64,000 bases of DNA from assembly GCF_039528175.1 (NCBI RefSeq), contig NZ_BAAALH010000002.1, forward strand, positions 1,550,001-1,614,000, given 5' to 3'. Position numbers and translations under genes: made by a program. The stretch's first letter is position 1. Each line of letters begins with the position of its first letter. Source of the DNA: Citricoccus alkalitolerans (GTDB lineage: Bacteria; Actinomycetota; Actinomycetes; Actinomycetales; Micrococcaceae). Below are positions 16,519 through 24,344 of this stretch, piece after piece. Under the pieces are notes generated by a model, which was not told the DNA's origin, made no database searches, and saw nothing but the letters and a program-made list of their open reading frames with translations.

Positions 16519-17979
16519 ATGATCCACGCGTATACCGGCGCCGCGGTGCGGGCCGCTGAGAGCCCACTGCTGCGCGCCGGCCAGGGGGCAGCGCTGATGC
16601 GCCGCGCCGCGTGGGGGCTTGCTCGGGTGGTCGTTCGGGAGCTGCGCTCCCACGGTCCCGTGGCCGGGGCAACCGTGACGGCACTGGTCGGCACCGGGAA
16701 TAACGGCGGCGATGCCCTGTGGGCGCTGGCCTTCCTGCGCCGCCGGGGCGTGAATGCGGTGGCCGTGCCGACCGGAGAGCGCATACACGAGGCTGGACTG
16801 GCTGCCTTGCGCCGTGCTGGCGGTCGCGTGGCGGACCAGATTCCCGTCGACGCCGTGATGTTGATCGACGGCGTCCTGGGGACTGGTGCCCGCGGTGGAT
16901 GGGAACCACCGCTGGTGCCTGCGGGAATCACCGTGGTGGCCTGCGATTTGCCTTCGGGGGTGGACGCCGAGACCGGGCACGTGGCTGGCGGGGTGATCCC
17001 GGCCGACCTGACCGTCACCTTCGGTGCGCTCAAGACCGGCCTGGTGGTCGGAGCCGGCGCGCAGGCTGCCGGCCGGGTGGAAGTGGTGGACATCGGCCTC
17101 GGTACGTACTTGGAAGAATCAGACGTCTCATCGTTGGAGCGCGACGACGCGCTCGCCGTCTTCGCTCAGCCTGCCTGGGATGACCACAAGTACAGCCGCG
17201 GGGTGCTCGGGGTGTGCGCGGGATCGGAGCAGTACCCAGGGGCTGCTGTCCTGGTGTGCTCGTCCGCGCTGGCCTCCGGACTGGGCATGGTCCAGTACGC
17301 CGGACCGAGGCGGGCGGCGGACCTGGTTCTGACGGCGCACCCCGAGGTGGTGGCTGGCTCGGGCGTGGAGGGGAAGGCCCAGGCCTGGGTCGCCGGGCCG
17401 GGACTGGGGTCGGACGATGATGCCCGGTCTCGGCTGGCCGCGGTGGTCGACGCCTGCGTAGACGGCGGTCTGCCGCTGGTTCTGGACGCCTCGGCGCTAG
17501 GTCTGGTGACCCTGGATCACCTGTCTCGGCTGCGGAGCGCCGGATGTGAAGTGGTACTGACGCCCCACCAAGGGGAGTTGGTGAAACTCGTGGACCGGCT
17601 GGCGCCGCACCTCGCTGGCGGCTTCGCGGACCTGGTGAAAGCCGACCCCGTGGCCGCCGCGCGCCGCACGGCCGGGGCGCTGGGCGTCGTCGTGCTCCTC
17701 AAAGGTTCCACCACGGTGAGTGCGGCGCCCGGCGGCAGGACCCTGGTCCAGAACGAGGGCGGTCCTGAACTGGCGACGGCAGGAACGGGCGACTGCCTCG
17801 CCGGCCTGGTGGGCTCGACCCTGGTGCGGACTCAGCATGGTGGATTGAGCGCCACGGTGGAGAAGGCAGCTGCGGCCGCGTGGCTGCATGGGACGGCCGG
17901 ATCGACGACGGCCAGCGGCGGGCCTTTCGGCGCTTCCTCGCTGGCGAGTGCCGTGCGTCACGCTCTGACCGATCGGTAG
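16519..17979 (+). CDS. nnr: Bifunctional NAD(P)HX epimerase / ADP-dependent dehydratase Nnr (copy 2, intact)
   Basis: A 486-residue enzyme repairing hydrated NADH and NADPH. Residues 1 to about 205 are the YjeF_N epimerase, with GTGNNGGD near 58 and MLIDGVLGTGARG near 120. Residues about 215-486 are the ribokinase-like ADP-dependent dehydratase, with DDHKYSRGVLGVCAGS, LDASALGL, LTPHQGEL and GTGDCLAG near 422. ATG 16519 is 7 bases after GGAGG and matches the start of copy 1. The ATG at 16513 is too close to the site. It follows the gutted acpS copy by 23 bases and precedes the small membrane protein gene. It is the only intact nnr in the window. Confidence 0.93.
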   Translation: MIHAYTGAAVRAAESPLLRAGQGAALMRRAAWGLARVVVRELRSHGPVAGATVTALVGTGNNGGDALWALAFLRRRGVNAVAVPTGERIHEAGLAALRRAGGRVADQIPVDAVMLIDGVLGTGARGGWEPPLVPAGITVVACDLPSGVDAETGHVAGGVIPADLTVTFGALKTGLVVGAGAQAAGRVEVVDIGLGTYLEESDVSSLERDDALAVFAQPAWDDHKYSRGVLGVCAGSEQYPGAAVLVCSSALASGLGMVQYAGPRRAADLVLTAHPEVVAGSGVEGKAQAWVAGPGLGSDDDARSRLAAVVDACVDGGLPLVLDASALGLVTLDHLSRLRSAGCEVVLTPHQGELVKLVDRLAPHLAGGFADLVKADPVAAARRTAGALGVVVLLKGSTTVSAAPGGRTLVQNEGGPELATAGTGDCLAGLVGSTLVRTQHGGLSATVEKAAAAAWLHGTAGSTTASGGPFGASSLASAVRHALTDR

Positions 17980-18093
17980 TAGGGAGTTCACCAGGCATAT
18001 ACCCGGCCGCACCGTTTCAGCTTGAATGAGCTGCACAGGGCGGTGATACGTTGCGATGTCGCCTGAGACTCAACTCGAGAGTGAGGGGTTCAC

Positions 18094-18240
18094 ATGTCTG
18101 AAGAACAGAAACCCATCAAATACCGAACCGAGTACGTCAAGAAGAAGCGGTTCTCCACTCGTCAGCTGCAGATCGCGGCCATCATCCTCGTGGCGGTTGT
18201 CATCGCCGTCCTGCTCGGAATCATCCTGACCGGCCTCTGA
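18094..18240 (+). CDS. Small single-pass membrane protein (copy 2)
   Basis: A 48-residue protein beginning MSEEQKPIKYRTEYVKKK, followed by one membrane helix (AAIILVAVVIAVLLGIILTG). It is a paralogue of the 13597-13737 product and lies in the same position downstream of nnr. ATG 18094 has GAGGGG about 5 bases upstream. Function unknown. Confidence 0.7.
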   Translation: MSEEQKPIKYRTEYVKKKRFSTRQLQIAAIILVAVVIAVLLGIILTGL

Positions 18241-18331
18241 TGCCGACGCCCGAGCGGTGATATCGACGCAACGGGGCGGTGATCACCTCATCGTCCGATT
18301 GTCCTGTCACCACTGATGCCGTCACGATCAG

Positions 18332-18359
18332 GCCGGGCCACCCGAGGGCGGCCCGGCCC
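18332..18359. terminator. Bidirectional hairpin terminator
   Basis: GGCCGGGCC pairs with GGCCCGGCC around an inner CCC/GGG pair. It lies between the convergent small membrane protein gene and the MT0933-like gene, so it can serve both strands. Confidence 0.6.
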
Positions 18360-18386
18360 GACCGGCTGCGGGGAACCCCGCGACGG

Positions 18387-18527
18387 CTACTTCTCGCCGC
18401 CTTGCTGATCCTTGTCCTTGTTGCCGTCGACGAAGTCTTGGGCCTTGTCCTTGGCCTGGTCGACTTTCTCCGGATGGTCCTGTCCGTACTGCTTGGCCTT
18501 GTCAGCCGCGTCACCGATTCCCGACAT
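18387..18527 (-). CDS. MT0933/Rv0909-like small antitoxin-family protein
   Basis: A 46-residue, highly charged, helix-forming protein: MSGIGDAADKAKQYGQDHPE followed by KVDQAKDKAQDFVDGNKDKD. The repeated Lys-Ala-x-Asp pattern and the DHPEKVDQ segment match the MT0933 antitoxin family and also resemble CsbD-like stress proteins. ATG 18527 has GGAAGGAAG upstream. No toxin gene lies next to it, so an antitoxin role here is doubtful. The stress-rich neighbourhood suggests a general stress function. Confidence 0.6.
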   Translation of the reverse strand: MSGIGDAADKAKQYGQDHPEKVDQAKDKAQDFVDGNKDKDQQGGEK

Positions 18528-18730
18528 GGCACTTCCTTCCCTCGTTCCACTCCGTGGCACCCGTTCCTGTCGCCACGGTCTGACGCGTCCATGATCTGGT
18601 CTCGCGGGGCTGGAGTCCACCCTTGAGGTGATGCGGCTTCGTATCGCACGCGAACGGTTGCGGTAGGCGGGGGTGCGGGTGAAATCTAAGGCCACGTTGG
18701 CGATTCGACCCCAACCACAAGGAGCGCATC

Positions 18731-19354
18731 ATGAGCACCGAGAATCCATCCGGATCCACCACACCCCGCGGGCGGCGAGACGAGGTCGTCACCGCGGAGA
18801 GACAGAAGTTCGGCGGCATGAAGATCGGCGCAGCCTTCTTCGGCTGGCTGGCGGCCACAGGGATGGCCGTGCTCCTCGCCGCCGTGCTCTCGGCCATCGG
18901 TGTCGGCGTGGGTCTGGCGACGGGCACGGACGCCGGACAGGCAACAGAGGAGGCGGCCCAGTCACCGACCGCCGTGGGAATCACCGGTGCGGTCATCCTG
19001 GCCGTCATCCTGCTGATCTCCTACCTCAGCGGAGGCTATGTGGCTGGGCGGATGGCTCGCTTCGACGGGGCCAAGCAGGGGGTCGCCGTCTGGTTGTGGG
19101 CGATCGTCATCACCGTCATCCTGGCGCTCGTGGGGCTGGTGGCCGGCAGCCAGTTCGACCTGCTGGGCCAACTGGGCGGCCTGACCGGTATGCCGATTGA
19201 GGCAGAGGCACTGACCACCGGTGGCATCATCGCCCTGGTCGTTGCCGTGTTGCTGGCCCTGGCCGGCGCGGTGCTGGGCGGAATTCTGGGCATGCGGTAC
19301 CACCGCAAGGTCGACCAGTACGGCATCGACCACCGTGGCGGCCGGGACGGCTGA
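18731..19354 (+). CDS. Four-helix membrane protein, unknown function
   Basis: A 207-residue protein with a soluble, charged start (about 30 residues, with the linker AERQKFGGMKIGAAFFGW) and four hydrophobic helices near residues 35-60, 82-104, 118-141 and 163-187. Helices are rich in Gly and Ala, and the loop ISYLSGGYVAGRMAR between helices 2 and 3 is conserved-looking. ATG 18731 is preceded by AAGGAG about 7 bases upstream. It heads a run of four membrane-associated genes to 21410, although the next gene starts 130 bases later. No recognised family. Confidence 0.7.
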   Translation: MSTENPSGSTTPRGRRDEVVTAERQKFGGMKIGAAFFGWLAATGMAVLLAAVLSAIGVGVGLATGTDAGQATEEAAQSPTAVGITGAVILAVILLISYLSGGYVAGRMARFDGAKQGVAVWLWAIVITVILALVGLVAGSQFDLLGQLGGLTGMPIEAEALTTGGIIALVVAVLLALAGAVLGGILGMRYHRKVDQYGIDHRGGRDG

Positions 19355-19486
19355 CCGCTGCCGCTCCGTGCCGATTGCAACTGGCAGTGGCGCAACCCTC
19401 GCCGCGGGCCTGGCCACTGATTAGTCTCACGAACCACAGGCCGTTTGGACATCAGGGGCCATGGCCGTCTACCGGAAGGACACCCC

Positions 19487-20269
19487 ATGACGCTGAACCC
19501 GGATCACTCCACAGAGCACGACGGCGGAACTCGGGACGCCGCACAACAAGAGGCCGGACGCTTGGGCTCGGAAGCCCAAAGTGCGGCCCGTGATGTAGCT
19601 GGGACCGCCCAGGAGGAGGCCGCCCACCTCAAGGACGAGACGATGACCCAGGCCAGGGATCTGGCGGGGTCGGCCAAGCAGGAGGCTTCCTCCCAGCTGG
19701 CCGCCCAGAAAGACCGTCTGGCTGCACAATCCCGCACGGTCTCGGATGACCTCGATCGCATCTCCCGCGGGGAGAAGCCCGAATCGGACCTGGTGAACCA
19801 GGCCGTCTCGATGCTCTCGCAACGGGCCCGCCAGGTCACGGAGCAGCTGGAGTCCAAGGAACCCCTGGATCTGCTGGATGACGTCCGCCGGTTCGCGGCC
19901 CGCCGCCCCGGGACGTTCCTGGCGATCGCGGCCGGCGTCGGGCTCGTGGCCGGCCGGCTCACCCGTGGAATGAAGGACGCTCACGACGATGACAGTCACG
20001 GTCATTCCACGCCGACCCACCGCGCTGGTTCCTCCGGTCCCGCGCCCATCGAGAGGGTTCCGGGCTCTGTTGACCCGGATGACGTTCCGGCCACCGGCCC
20101 CTCGGGCGACATCCCTCTCCCGCCGACGGCGCCCCCGGCTCCGGTGGTGCCTCCGGCTGCGGGCCAACCTGATGTGGGCATGGGCGCCCCGGCCACGGAG
20201 GTCCTGGGCACGCCCGCGGTGACCGATCCCTCCGGGACCGGCCGCCCCCGCCAGGGAGGCCGTCCGTGA
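19487..20269 (+). CDS. Coiled-coil, membrane-anchored stress-type protein
   Basis: A 260-residue protein. Residues 1 to about 120 are an Ala/Gln/Glu-rich amphipathic helix with repeats such as AQEEAAHLKDE and AGSAKQEASSQLAAQKD, like LEA or apolipoprotein-type helices. A conserved block, DDVRRFAARRPGTFLAIAAG, leads into one membrane helix near 140-156. The last 95 residues are a Pro/Gly/Ala-rich disordered tail. ATG 19487 has GGAAGGA upstream. The stop overlaps the GTG of the Holin-X gene, so the two are coupled. Function unknown; membrane protection is inferred. Confidence 0.65.
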   Translation: MTLNPDHSTEHDGGTRDAAQQEAGRLGSEAQSAARDVAGTAQEEAAHLKDETMTQARDLAGSAKQEASSQLAAQKDRLAAQSRTVSDDLDRISRGEKPESDLVNQAVSMLSQRARQVTEQLESKEPLDLLDDVRRFAARRPGTFLAIAAGVGLVAGRLTRGMKDAHDDDSHGHSTPTHRAGSSGPAPIERVPGSVDPDDVPATGPSGDIPLPPTAPPAPVVPPAAGQPDVGMGAPATEVLGTPAVTDPSGTGRPRQGGRP

Positions 20270-20775
20270 CCACCGATCCCCGCTATGACGGCGTGCCGAC
20301 GGGCAGCCCCGCTGCCGATGCCGCCGGGACGGGTCCGTCGGCACCGGGTTCCGGGTCCACGGAGGCCCTACCTCCCGAGGCTGAGTACCGGGCCCGGACG
20401 GAGTCCCTGGGCGAGATGTTCGGCAGTTTCTCGGAGAACCTCAGCACGCTGGTGCGGCAGGAGATCCAGCTGGCGAAGGCCGAGGCGACGGTGGAGGCCA
20501 AGAAGGCCGGGACAGGTGCAGCGATGTTCGCCGGTGCCGCCTGGGCTGCCTTCTTCCTCCTGATGTTCCTGTCCACGGCCCTCATGTGGGCGCTGGGTTC
20601 ACTGATGCACCTGGGCTGGGCCGCTCTGATCGTGGCCGTGCTCTGGGGCGTGGTGGCCACCGTGCTCGCCCTGATGGGCAAGAAACACTTCGAACGCATC
20701 AAGGGTCTGACACAGACCCAACAGACGGTCCAGGAGATCCCCGCGACCCTGAACCCGGAGAAGGAGACCCCATGA
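20266..20775 (+). CDS. Actinobacterial Holin-X-type (phage holin superfamily III) membrane protein
   Basis: A 169-residue protein with a variable N-terminus, then the family block SLGEMFGSFSENLSTLVRQE and IQLAKAEATVEAKKAG, followed by two membrane helices (about 85-107 and 113-135) and a charged tail. This matches the Holin-X family of actinobacterial chromosomes. Despite the name it is not evidently a lysis protein. It sits between the coiled-coil anchor protein (GTGA overlap) and the DUF3618 protein (ATGA overlap), a conserved trio. Confidence 0.8.
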   Translation: MTTDPRYDGVPTGSPAADAAGTGPSAPGSGSTEALPPEAEYRARTESLGEMFGSFSENLSTLVRQEIQLAKAEATVEAKKAGTGAAMFAGAAWAAFFLLMFLSTALMWALGSLMHLGWAALIVAVLWGVVATVLALMGKKHFERIKGLTQTQQTVQEIPATLNPEKETP

Positions 20776-21410
20776 GCAACAATCCCGATGAGATCCGCGC
20801 TGACATCGAGCGCACCCGCCATGAGCTCAGCAGCGACGTGGACGCCCTGGCCGAGAAGACCAACCCGACCAAGGCCGTCCACCGACAGGGAGACCGTGTC
20901 CGTGAACGCCTGAGCACCATGAAGGAATCCGTGATGGGCGAGCCTACGGACCCGTACTCCAGCCAGCGGAGTTCTACCGGTCTGACGGATCGAGCCAGGA
21001 CCGTAGCGGATGGCACCCAGTACCGCGCGGAAGAGGCCATGCATGCCGTGCAGGAAGCCCCGACGGCGGTCCGCCGCAGTACCCGAGGCAACCCGCTGGC
21101 AGCCGGACTGATCGCCCTGGGCGCCGGCTGGCTGATCGGCTCCCTGATCCCCGCCTCCCGCCCGGAACAAGAGGCGGCAACCAAGGTCAAGGAGGAGGCC
21201 GGGCCTCTGGTGGACGAAGCCAAGTCCATGGCCCAGGACATGGGTGAGCACCTGAAGCCGCAGGCCCAAGAGGCCATGGAATCCGTCAAGGACACGGCCA
21301 CCTCCGGAGTGGAGCACGTCAAGGCCGACGGCCAGGACCAGGCGGGCCGCCTCAAGGACGAGTCTGCGCAATCAGCACAACACGTCAAGGGCGCCGCACA
21401 GGATTCATGA
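20772..21410 (+). CDS. DUF3618 membrane-associated protein
   Basis: A 212-residue protein. The N-terminus PDEIRADIERTRHELSSDVD is the DUF3618 signature. A single membrane helix follows at about residues 114-132 (NPLAAGLIALGAGWLIGSLI). The C-terminal 80 residues are an amphipathic, Ala/Lys/Glu-rich helix similar to LEA proteins (EEAGPLVDEAKSMAQDMGEH). ATG 20772 overlaps the Holin-X stop. A strong terminator follows. Function is not established. Confidence 0.8.
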   Translation: MSNNPDEIRADIERTRHELSSDVDALAEKTNPTKAVHRQGDRVRERLSTMKESVMGEPTDPYSSQRSSTGLTDRARTVADGTQYRAEEAMHAVQEAPTAVRRSTRGNPLAAGLIALGAGWLIGSLIPASRPEQEAATKVKEEAGPLVDEAKSMAQDMGEHLKPQAQEAMESVKDTATSGVEHVKADGQDQAGRLKDESAQSAQHVKGAAQDS

Positions 21411-21425
21411 CCCAGCGCATCTGCT

Positions 21426-21463
21426 GACCGCCGCCCAGGACTCAACCGTTCTGGGCGGCGGTC
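21426..21463 (+). terminator. Intrinsic terminator after the DUF3618 gene
   Basis: A perfect 13-bp stem (GACCGCCGCCCAG / CTGGGCGGCGGTC) with a 12-base loop, followed by GGCTTTC, 16 bases after the DUF3618 stop. It closes the four-gene run that starts at 18731. Confidence 0.75.
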
Positions 21464-21572
21464 GGCTTTCGCGGGAAGCATCGGGTAGGTTCGATAGCCT
21501 GCCCATTGCCGAGTTCTCGACGTTCTCGACACATCGGGCAGCAGATGAGAACTTCTTGGGAAAGGACCCAGC

Positions 21573-21842
21573 ATGATCGGATTCATCGTCGCAGGACTCG
21601 TCATCGGCGCCTTGGCGCGCCTGATTAAACCCGGCAAGCAGAACCTCGGCCTCCTCGCCACGCTCATCCTGGGCTTGGTCGGTTCGGTCATCGGAGGCCT
21701 GGTGGCCAATCTGATGGGCACGGGGGACATCTTCGAACTGAACATCGTGGGATTCATCGTGGCCGTGGTCGCCGCGGTGGCCCTGATCGGCGTCGCTGAA
21801 GGTCTGGCCGGACGTCACCGCTCTCGCAGCCGCTCCCACTGA
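21573..21842 (+). CDS. GlsB/YeaQ/YmgE-family stress membrane protein
   Basis: An 89-residue protein with three membrane helices and the family patterns GFIVAGLVIGALARLIKPG, GLLATLILGLVGSVIGGLVA and IVGFIVAVVAAVALI. The C-terminus is basic and Ser/Arg/His-rich. Members accumulate under acid, osmotic or cell-wall stress. ATG 21573 has GGAAAGGA upstream. The upstream sequence GGCTTT-N13-GGGTAG (21463-21488) loosely resembles a SigB/SigF-type promoter, but it overlaps the preceding terminator and is uncertain. Confidence 0.88.
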   Translation: MIGFIVAGLVIGALARLIKPGKQNLGLLATLILGLVGSVIGGLVANLMGTGDIFELNIVGFIVAVVAAVALIGVAEGLAGRHRSRSRSH

Positions 21843-21862
21843 GCACAACGGCACCAAGGGCA

Positions 21863-21913
21863 GCCTGCCGCTGGCGGTAGCTGATCCGTCTCGGGACGAG
21901 GCCAGCGGCAGGC
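21863..21913. terminator. Hairpin after the GlsB-type gene
   Basis: A 12-bp perfect stem (GCCTGCCGCTGG / CCAGCGGCAGGC) separated by a 27-base loop, 20 bases after the stop codon. Probably a terminator. The long loop makes it weaker than the one at 21426. Confidence 0.45.
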
Positions 21914-21954
21914 GACCGTAGTGTCCCGCCGGCAGCGGGCATAGGCTGACGCGC

Positions 21955-22350
21955 ATGGTGGTGCGCAGTGGTTTCCCCCTTCTGATGACCGAAGATCTGC
22001 CACGGTTGGCCCGGTTCTACCGGGAGGCCTTCGGCGCCGTGCGCACGTACGGCTTCCCTGATCCGGACGACGAGACGCGGGATGTGTACGTCACCTTGCG
22101 GCTGGGCAGGAGCGTCCTGGCGATCGGCCGGAAACTGGACATCGGCGGGGAAGACTCTCGCGCCGCCCTGTGGCTCTACGTCGACGACATCGATGAGGCC
22201 GCCCGTAGAGCACATGCCGCCGGCGCCTCCATCGTGGCACCCCCGCAGGAGATGCCCTGGGTCGAGCGGGTGGCCCAGATTCGAGACCCGGCTGGATTTC
22301 TGGTGTACCTGGGCGCCGGTCCCGCCGACGGGGACGTCGACGCGTCGTAG
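21955..22350 (+). CDS. VOC-family (glyoxalase/bleomycin resistance-like) protein
   Basis: A 131-residue protein with the paired beta-alpha-beta-beta-beta fold: SGFPLLMTEDLPRLARFYRE at the start and VDDIDEAARRAHAAGASIV with VERVAQIRDPAGFLVYL at the end. It lacks the usual first-half His. This type is often a dioxygenase- or glyoxalase-like protein of unknown substrate. ATG 21955 has no strong ribosome-binding site. Confidence 0.75.
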   Translation: MVVRSGFPLLMTEDLPRLARFYREAFGAVRTYGFPDPDDETRDVYVTLRLGRSVLAIGRKLDIGGEDSRAALWLYVDDIDEAARRAHAAGASIVAPPQEMPWVERVAQIRDPAGFLVYLGAGPADGDVDAS

Positions 22351-22531
22351 GCCCCGGAGCGCGCGCCTCAAACAGGCCGAATTCCGCCCAGATTTCCGTA
22401 TAGGTTAACTACCGAGGCGCAGCAGCGCCCGCACCGAGTTCCCGTCACCACACGCTAAGGACCAGAATGCCCCACCTCAGCTGCCGGACAGTGGCTGTCC
22501 CTCTCTCTCCGACTGGGTTGGGGGTGGGCTC

Positions 22532-23473
22532 TTGCTGACGCCCGAGAGCCGGGGCTCGCTGAGCGAGGCTGTCTTCCGGGCCCTGCGCACCGGTGAGACG
22601 TCGCGATTGGCCGAAGCGCCGCCGTCGGACACCGCCGAGGATGCGCAGCTCACGCTGTGGGCGCTCTACGAGCAGCACTATCGCGGCTTCGAGGACGTGG
22701 CCGGAGAGTTGGAGTGGGATCCGCAGCTGATTAGCCTGCGACGCGGTCTGGAGCAGGAGTTCGAGCGGACACTGCGGTCCCGGATGCCCGAGGTGCCGGA
22801 ACCGGAGGGGTTCGCGGAGAAATTCTTCGACTTCGTGGCAGACCATGACGGACCCTCGCTGGCGGCCCACGTCCATCGGAAGGCCACCGAGGAGCAGGTG
22901 CGCGAGTTGCTGCGGCACCGCACCATCTACCACCTGAAAGAGGCGGACCACACCACGTGGGTGATTCCCCGCCTGTCTGACCGGGTCAAGGCCGCCGTGA
23001 TGGAGCTGCAGTTCGACGAGTACGGGGGAGGTGACCCGAATCTTCTGCACGCCCACCTGTTCGTCCGTGGCCTGCAGGACAGCGGCTTGAACTCCGAGTA
23101 CGGCGCCTACATCAACGAGGCGCCGCTGGAGGTCCTCGAGGAGAACAACGCGATGTCCCTGTTCGGGCTGAACCGCCGGCTCCGCGCGGCCTCACTGGGG
23201 TTCCTGGCGGCGTTCGAGGCCACCAGTTCCGCACCCTCCCGCCGCATGGCCCAGGGGCTGAAGCGGCTCGGGTTCCCGGCGACCATGATCGAGTACTACA
23301 CCGAACACGTGGAGGCCGATGCGGTGCACGAGCAGCTGGCGGTACGCACCATCTGCGGTGCCCTGCTGGAGGAGGAACCGGAGTTGCATGATGACGTCTA
23401 CTTCGGCGCCTTCTCGGCGCTCGACCTGGCGGATCGGTACGCCGAACGGATGCTGACGCAGTGGGCGGGATGA
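22532..23473 (+). CDS. Iron-containing redox enzyme family protein (haem-oxygenase-like fold)
   Basis: A 313-residue, mostly helical protein matching the haem-oxygenase-like diiron family. Possible metal ligands appear in LWALYEQHYRGFEDV, QFDEYGGGDPNLLHAHLF and YYTEHVEADAVHEQLAV (Glu-His-x-Glu-Ala-Asp-x-x-His-Glu). Its stop overlaps the start of a CDGSH iron-sulfur protein (ATGA), a pair seen elsewhere in actinobacteria. The start is TTG 22532; the upstream frame is open but no better start codon with a site is visible. Substrate unknown. Confidence 0.75.
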   Translation: MLTPESRGSLSEAVFRALRTGETSRLAEAPPSDTAEDAQLTLWALYEQHYRGFEDVAGELEWDPQLISLRRGLEQEFERTLRSRMPEVPEPEGFAEKFFDFVADHDGPSLAAHVHRKATEEQVRELLRHRTIYHLKEADHTTWVIPRLSDRVKAAVMELQFDEYGGGDPNLLHAHLFVRGLQDSGLNSEYGAYINEAPLEVLEENNAMSLFGLNRRLRAASLGFLAAFEATSSAPSRRMAQGLKRLGFPATMIEYYTEHVEADAVHEQLAVRTICGALLEEEPELHDDVYFGAFSALDLADRYAERMLTQWAG

Positions 23474-23685
23474 CCGGCGAGGAGGAGCCCTCCCCGGGCC
23501 ACCCGGACGTGGTCCTGTGTCCCGGCGGTCCCATGCTCTTGCGCGGTGACCATGTGGTGCAAGACGAGGACGGCAACGAACACCGCACCTGGCGCCCGGT
23601 GAGCGCGGTCTGCCGGTGTGGAGCCTCCACGGTCAAGCCCTGGTGCGATGGCACGCACAAGGTCCTGCGCAAACGCACCACCTGA
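23470..23685 (+). CDS. CDGSH-type iron-sulfur protein
   Basis: A 71-residue protein with the complete CDGSH motif CRCGASTVKPWCDGTHK (three Cys and one His binding a 2Fe-2S cluster). ATG 23470 overlaps the stop of the haem-oxygenase-like gene, so the two are co-translated. It is probably its electron-transfer partner or a redox sensor. An in-frame ATG at 23461 lies inside the upstream gene and is less likely. Confidence 0.88.
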   Translation: MTGEEEPSPGHPDVVLCPGGPMLLRGDHVVQDEDGNEHRTWRPVSAVCRCGASTVKPWCDGTHKVLRKRTT

Positions 23686-23771
23686 CTGGCTGTATAGAGT
23701 GTCAGGCATCCGGCCTCCACTGCCGAAGACCGCAGGCGCCGTGCCGGCACAGTGCATCCTCAGGAGTCGCC

Positions 23772-24203
23772 ATGTCAGGAACAGTCATCGTCGGCGTTGA
23801 CGGCAGCGATACGTCGTTCAAAGCCGCGACGCGAGCCGTCGCCATCGCCGTCGGCCTCGGAGCCGACCTGTCCGTCGTCACCGCGTACGCGAAGGACAGC
23901 ACCGAAGTGATCCGTAGCGGAGGAGACACCTTCATCCTCGATGACGCAGAGCAGGCCCAGAAGCTCGCTGAGAATATCGCGACCAGGCTCCGCGAGGTGG
24001 AGCCCGGCGTGAAGGTCCACGCGTCTGCGGTCAAAGGAAAACCGCAGGAGGTGCTCGTCGACGTGGCTACCCGCTCCGGAGCGCAGTTGATCGTCGTCGG
24101 AAACGTGGGAATGAAGGGCCTGGGCCGCGTCCTCGGAAGCGTTGCGAGCAGCGTCGCTCACTCCGCCTCCTGTGACGTCTACATCGTCAAGACCGCCCAA
24201 TAG
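23772..24203 (+). CDS. Universal stress protein (UspA family)
   Basis: A 143-residue single-domain Usp. It starts TVIVGVDGSDTSFKAATRAV and ends with the ATP-binding loop VVGNVGMKGLGRVLGSVASS (G-x2-G-x9-G-S type) and VAHSASCDVYIVK. ATG 23772 has AGGAG about 6 bases upstream. The frame is open upstream but homologues begin here. It lies between the CDGSH gene and Mn-catalase, within the stress region. Confidence 0.92.
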   Translation: MSGTVIVGVDGSDTSFKAATRAVAIAVGLGADLSVVTAYAKDSTEVIRSGGDTFILDDAEQAQKLAENIATRLREVEPGVKVHASAVKGKPQEVLVDVATRSGAQLIVVGNVGMKGLGRVLGSVASSVAHSASCDVYIVKTAQ

Positions 24204-24344
24204 CGTCGGGCCAGGCGCCCTTCGGTACCCGGAGAGATTGGACGGCGCTGAACCCTGGAACCGAGACAAGTGCCGTGCTTATCTTGGCCTCGCGCGTGGG
24301 TTTCGGCTCCCGCGACCAATGTCTCAACGGGAAGGTTCACGACT

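Noticed and set aside
20266..20775. Phage lysis holin
   Set aside because: The Holin-X family name suggests lysis, but the gene sits in a chromosomal stress operon without endolysin or other phage genes.
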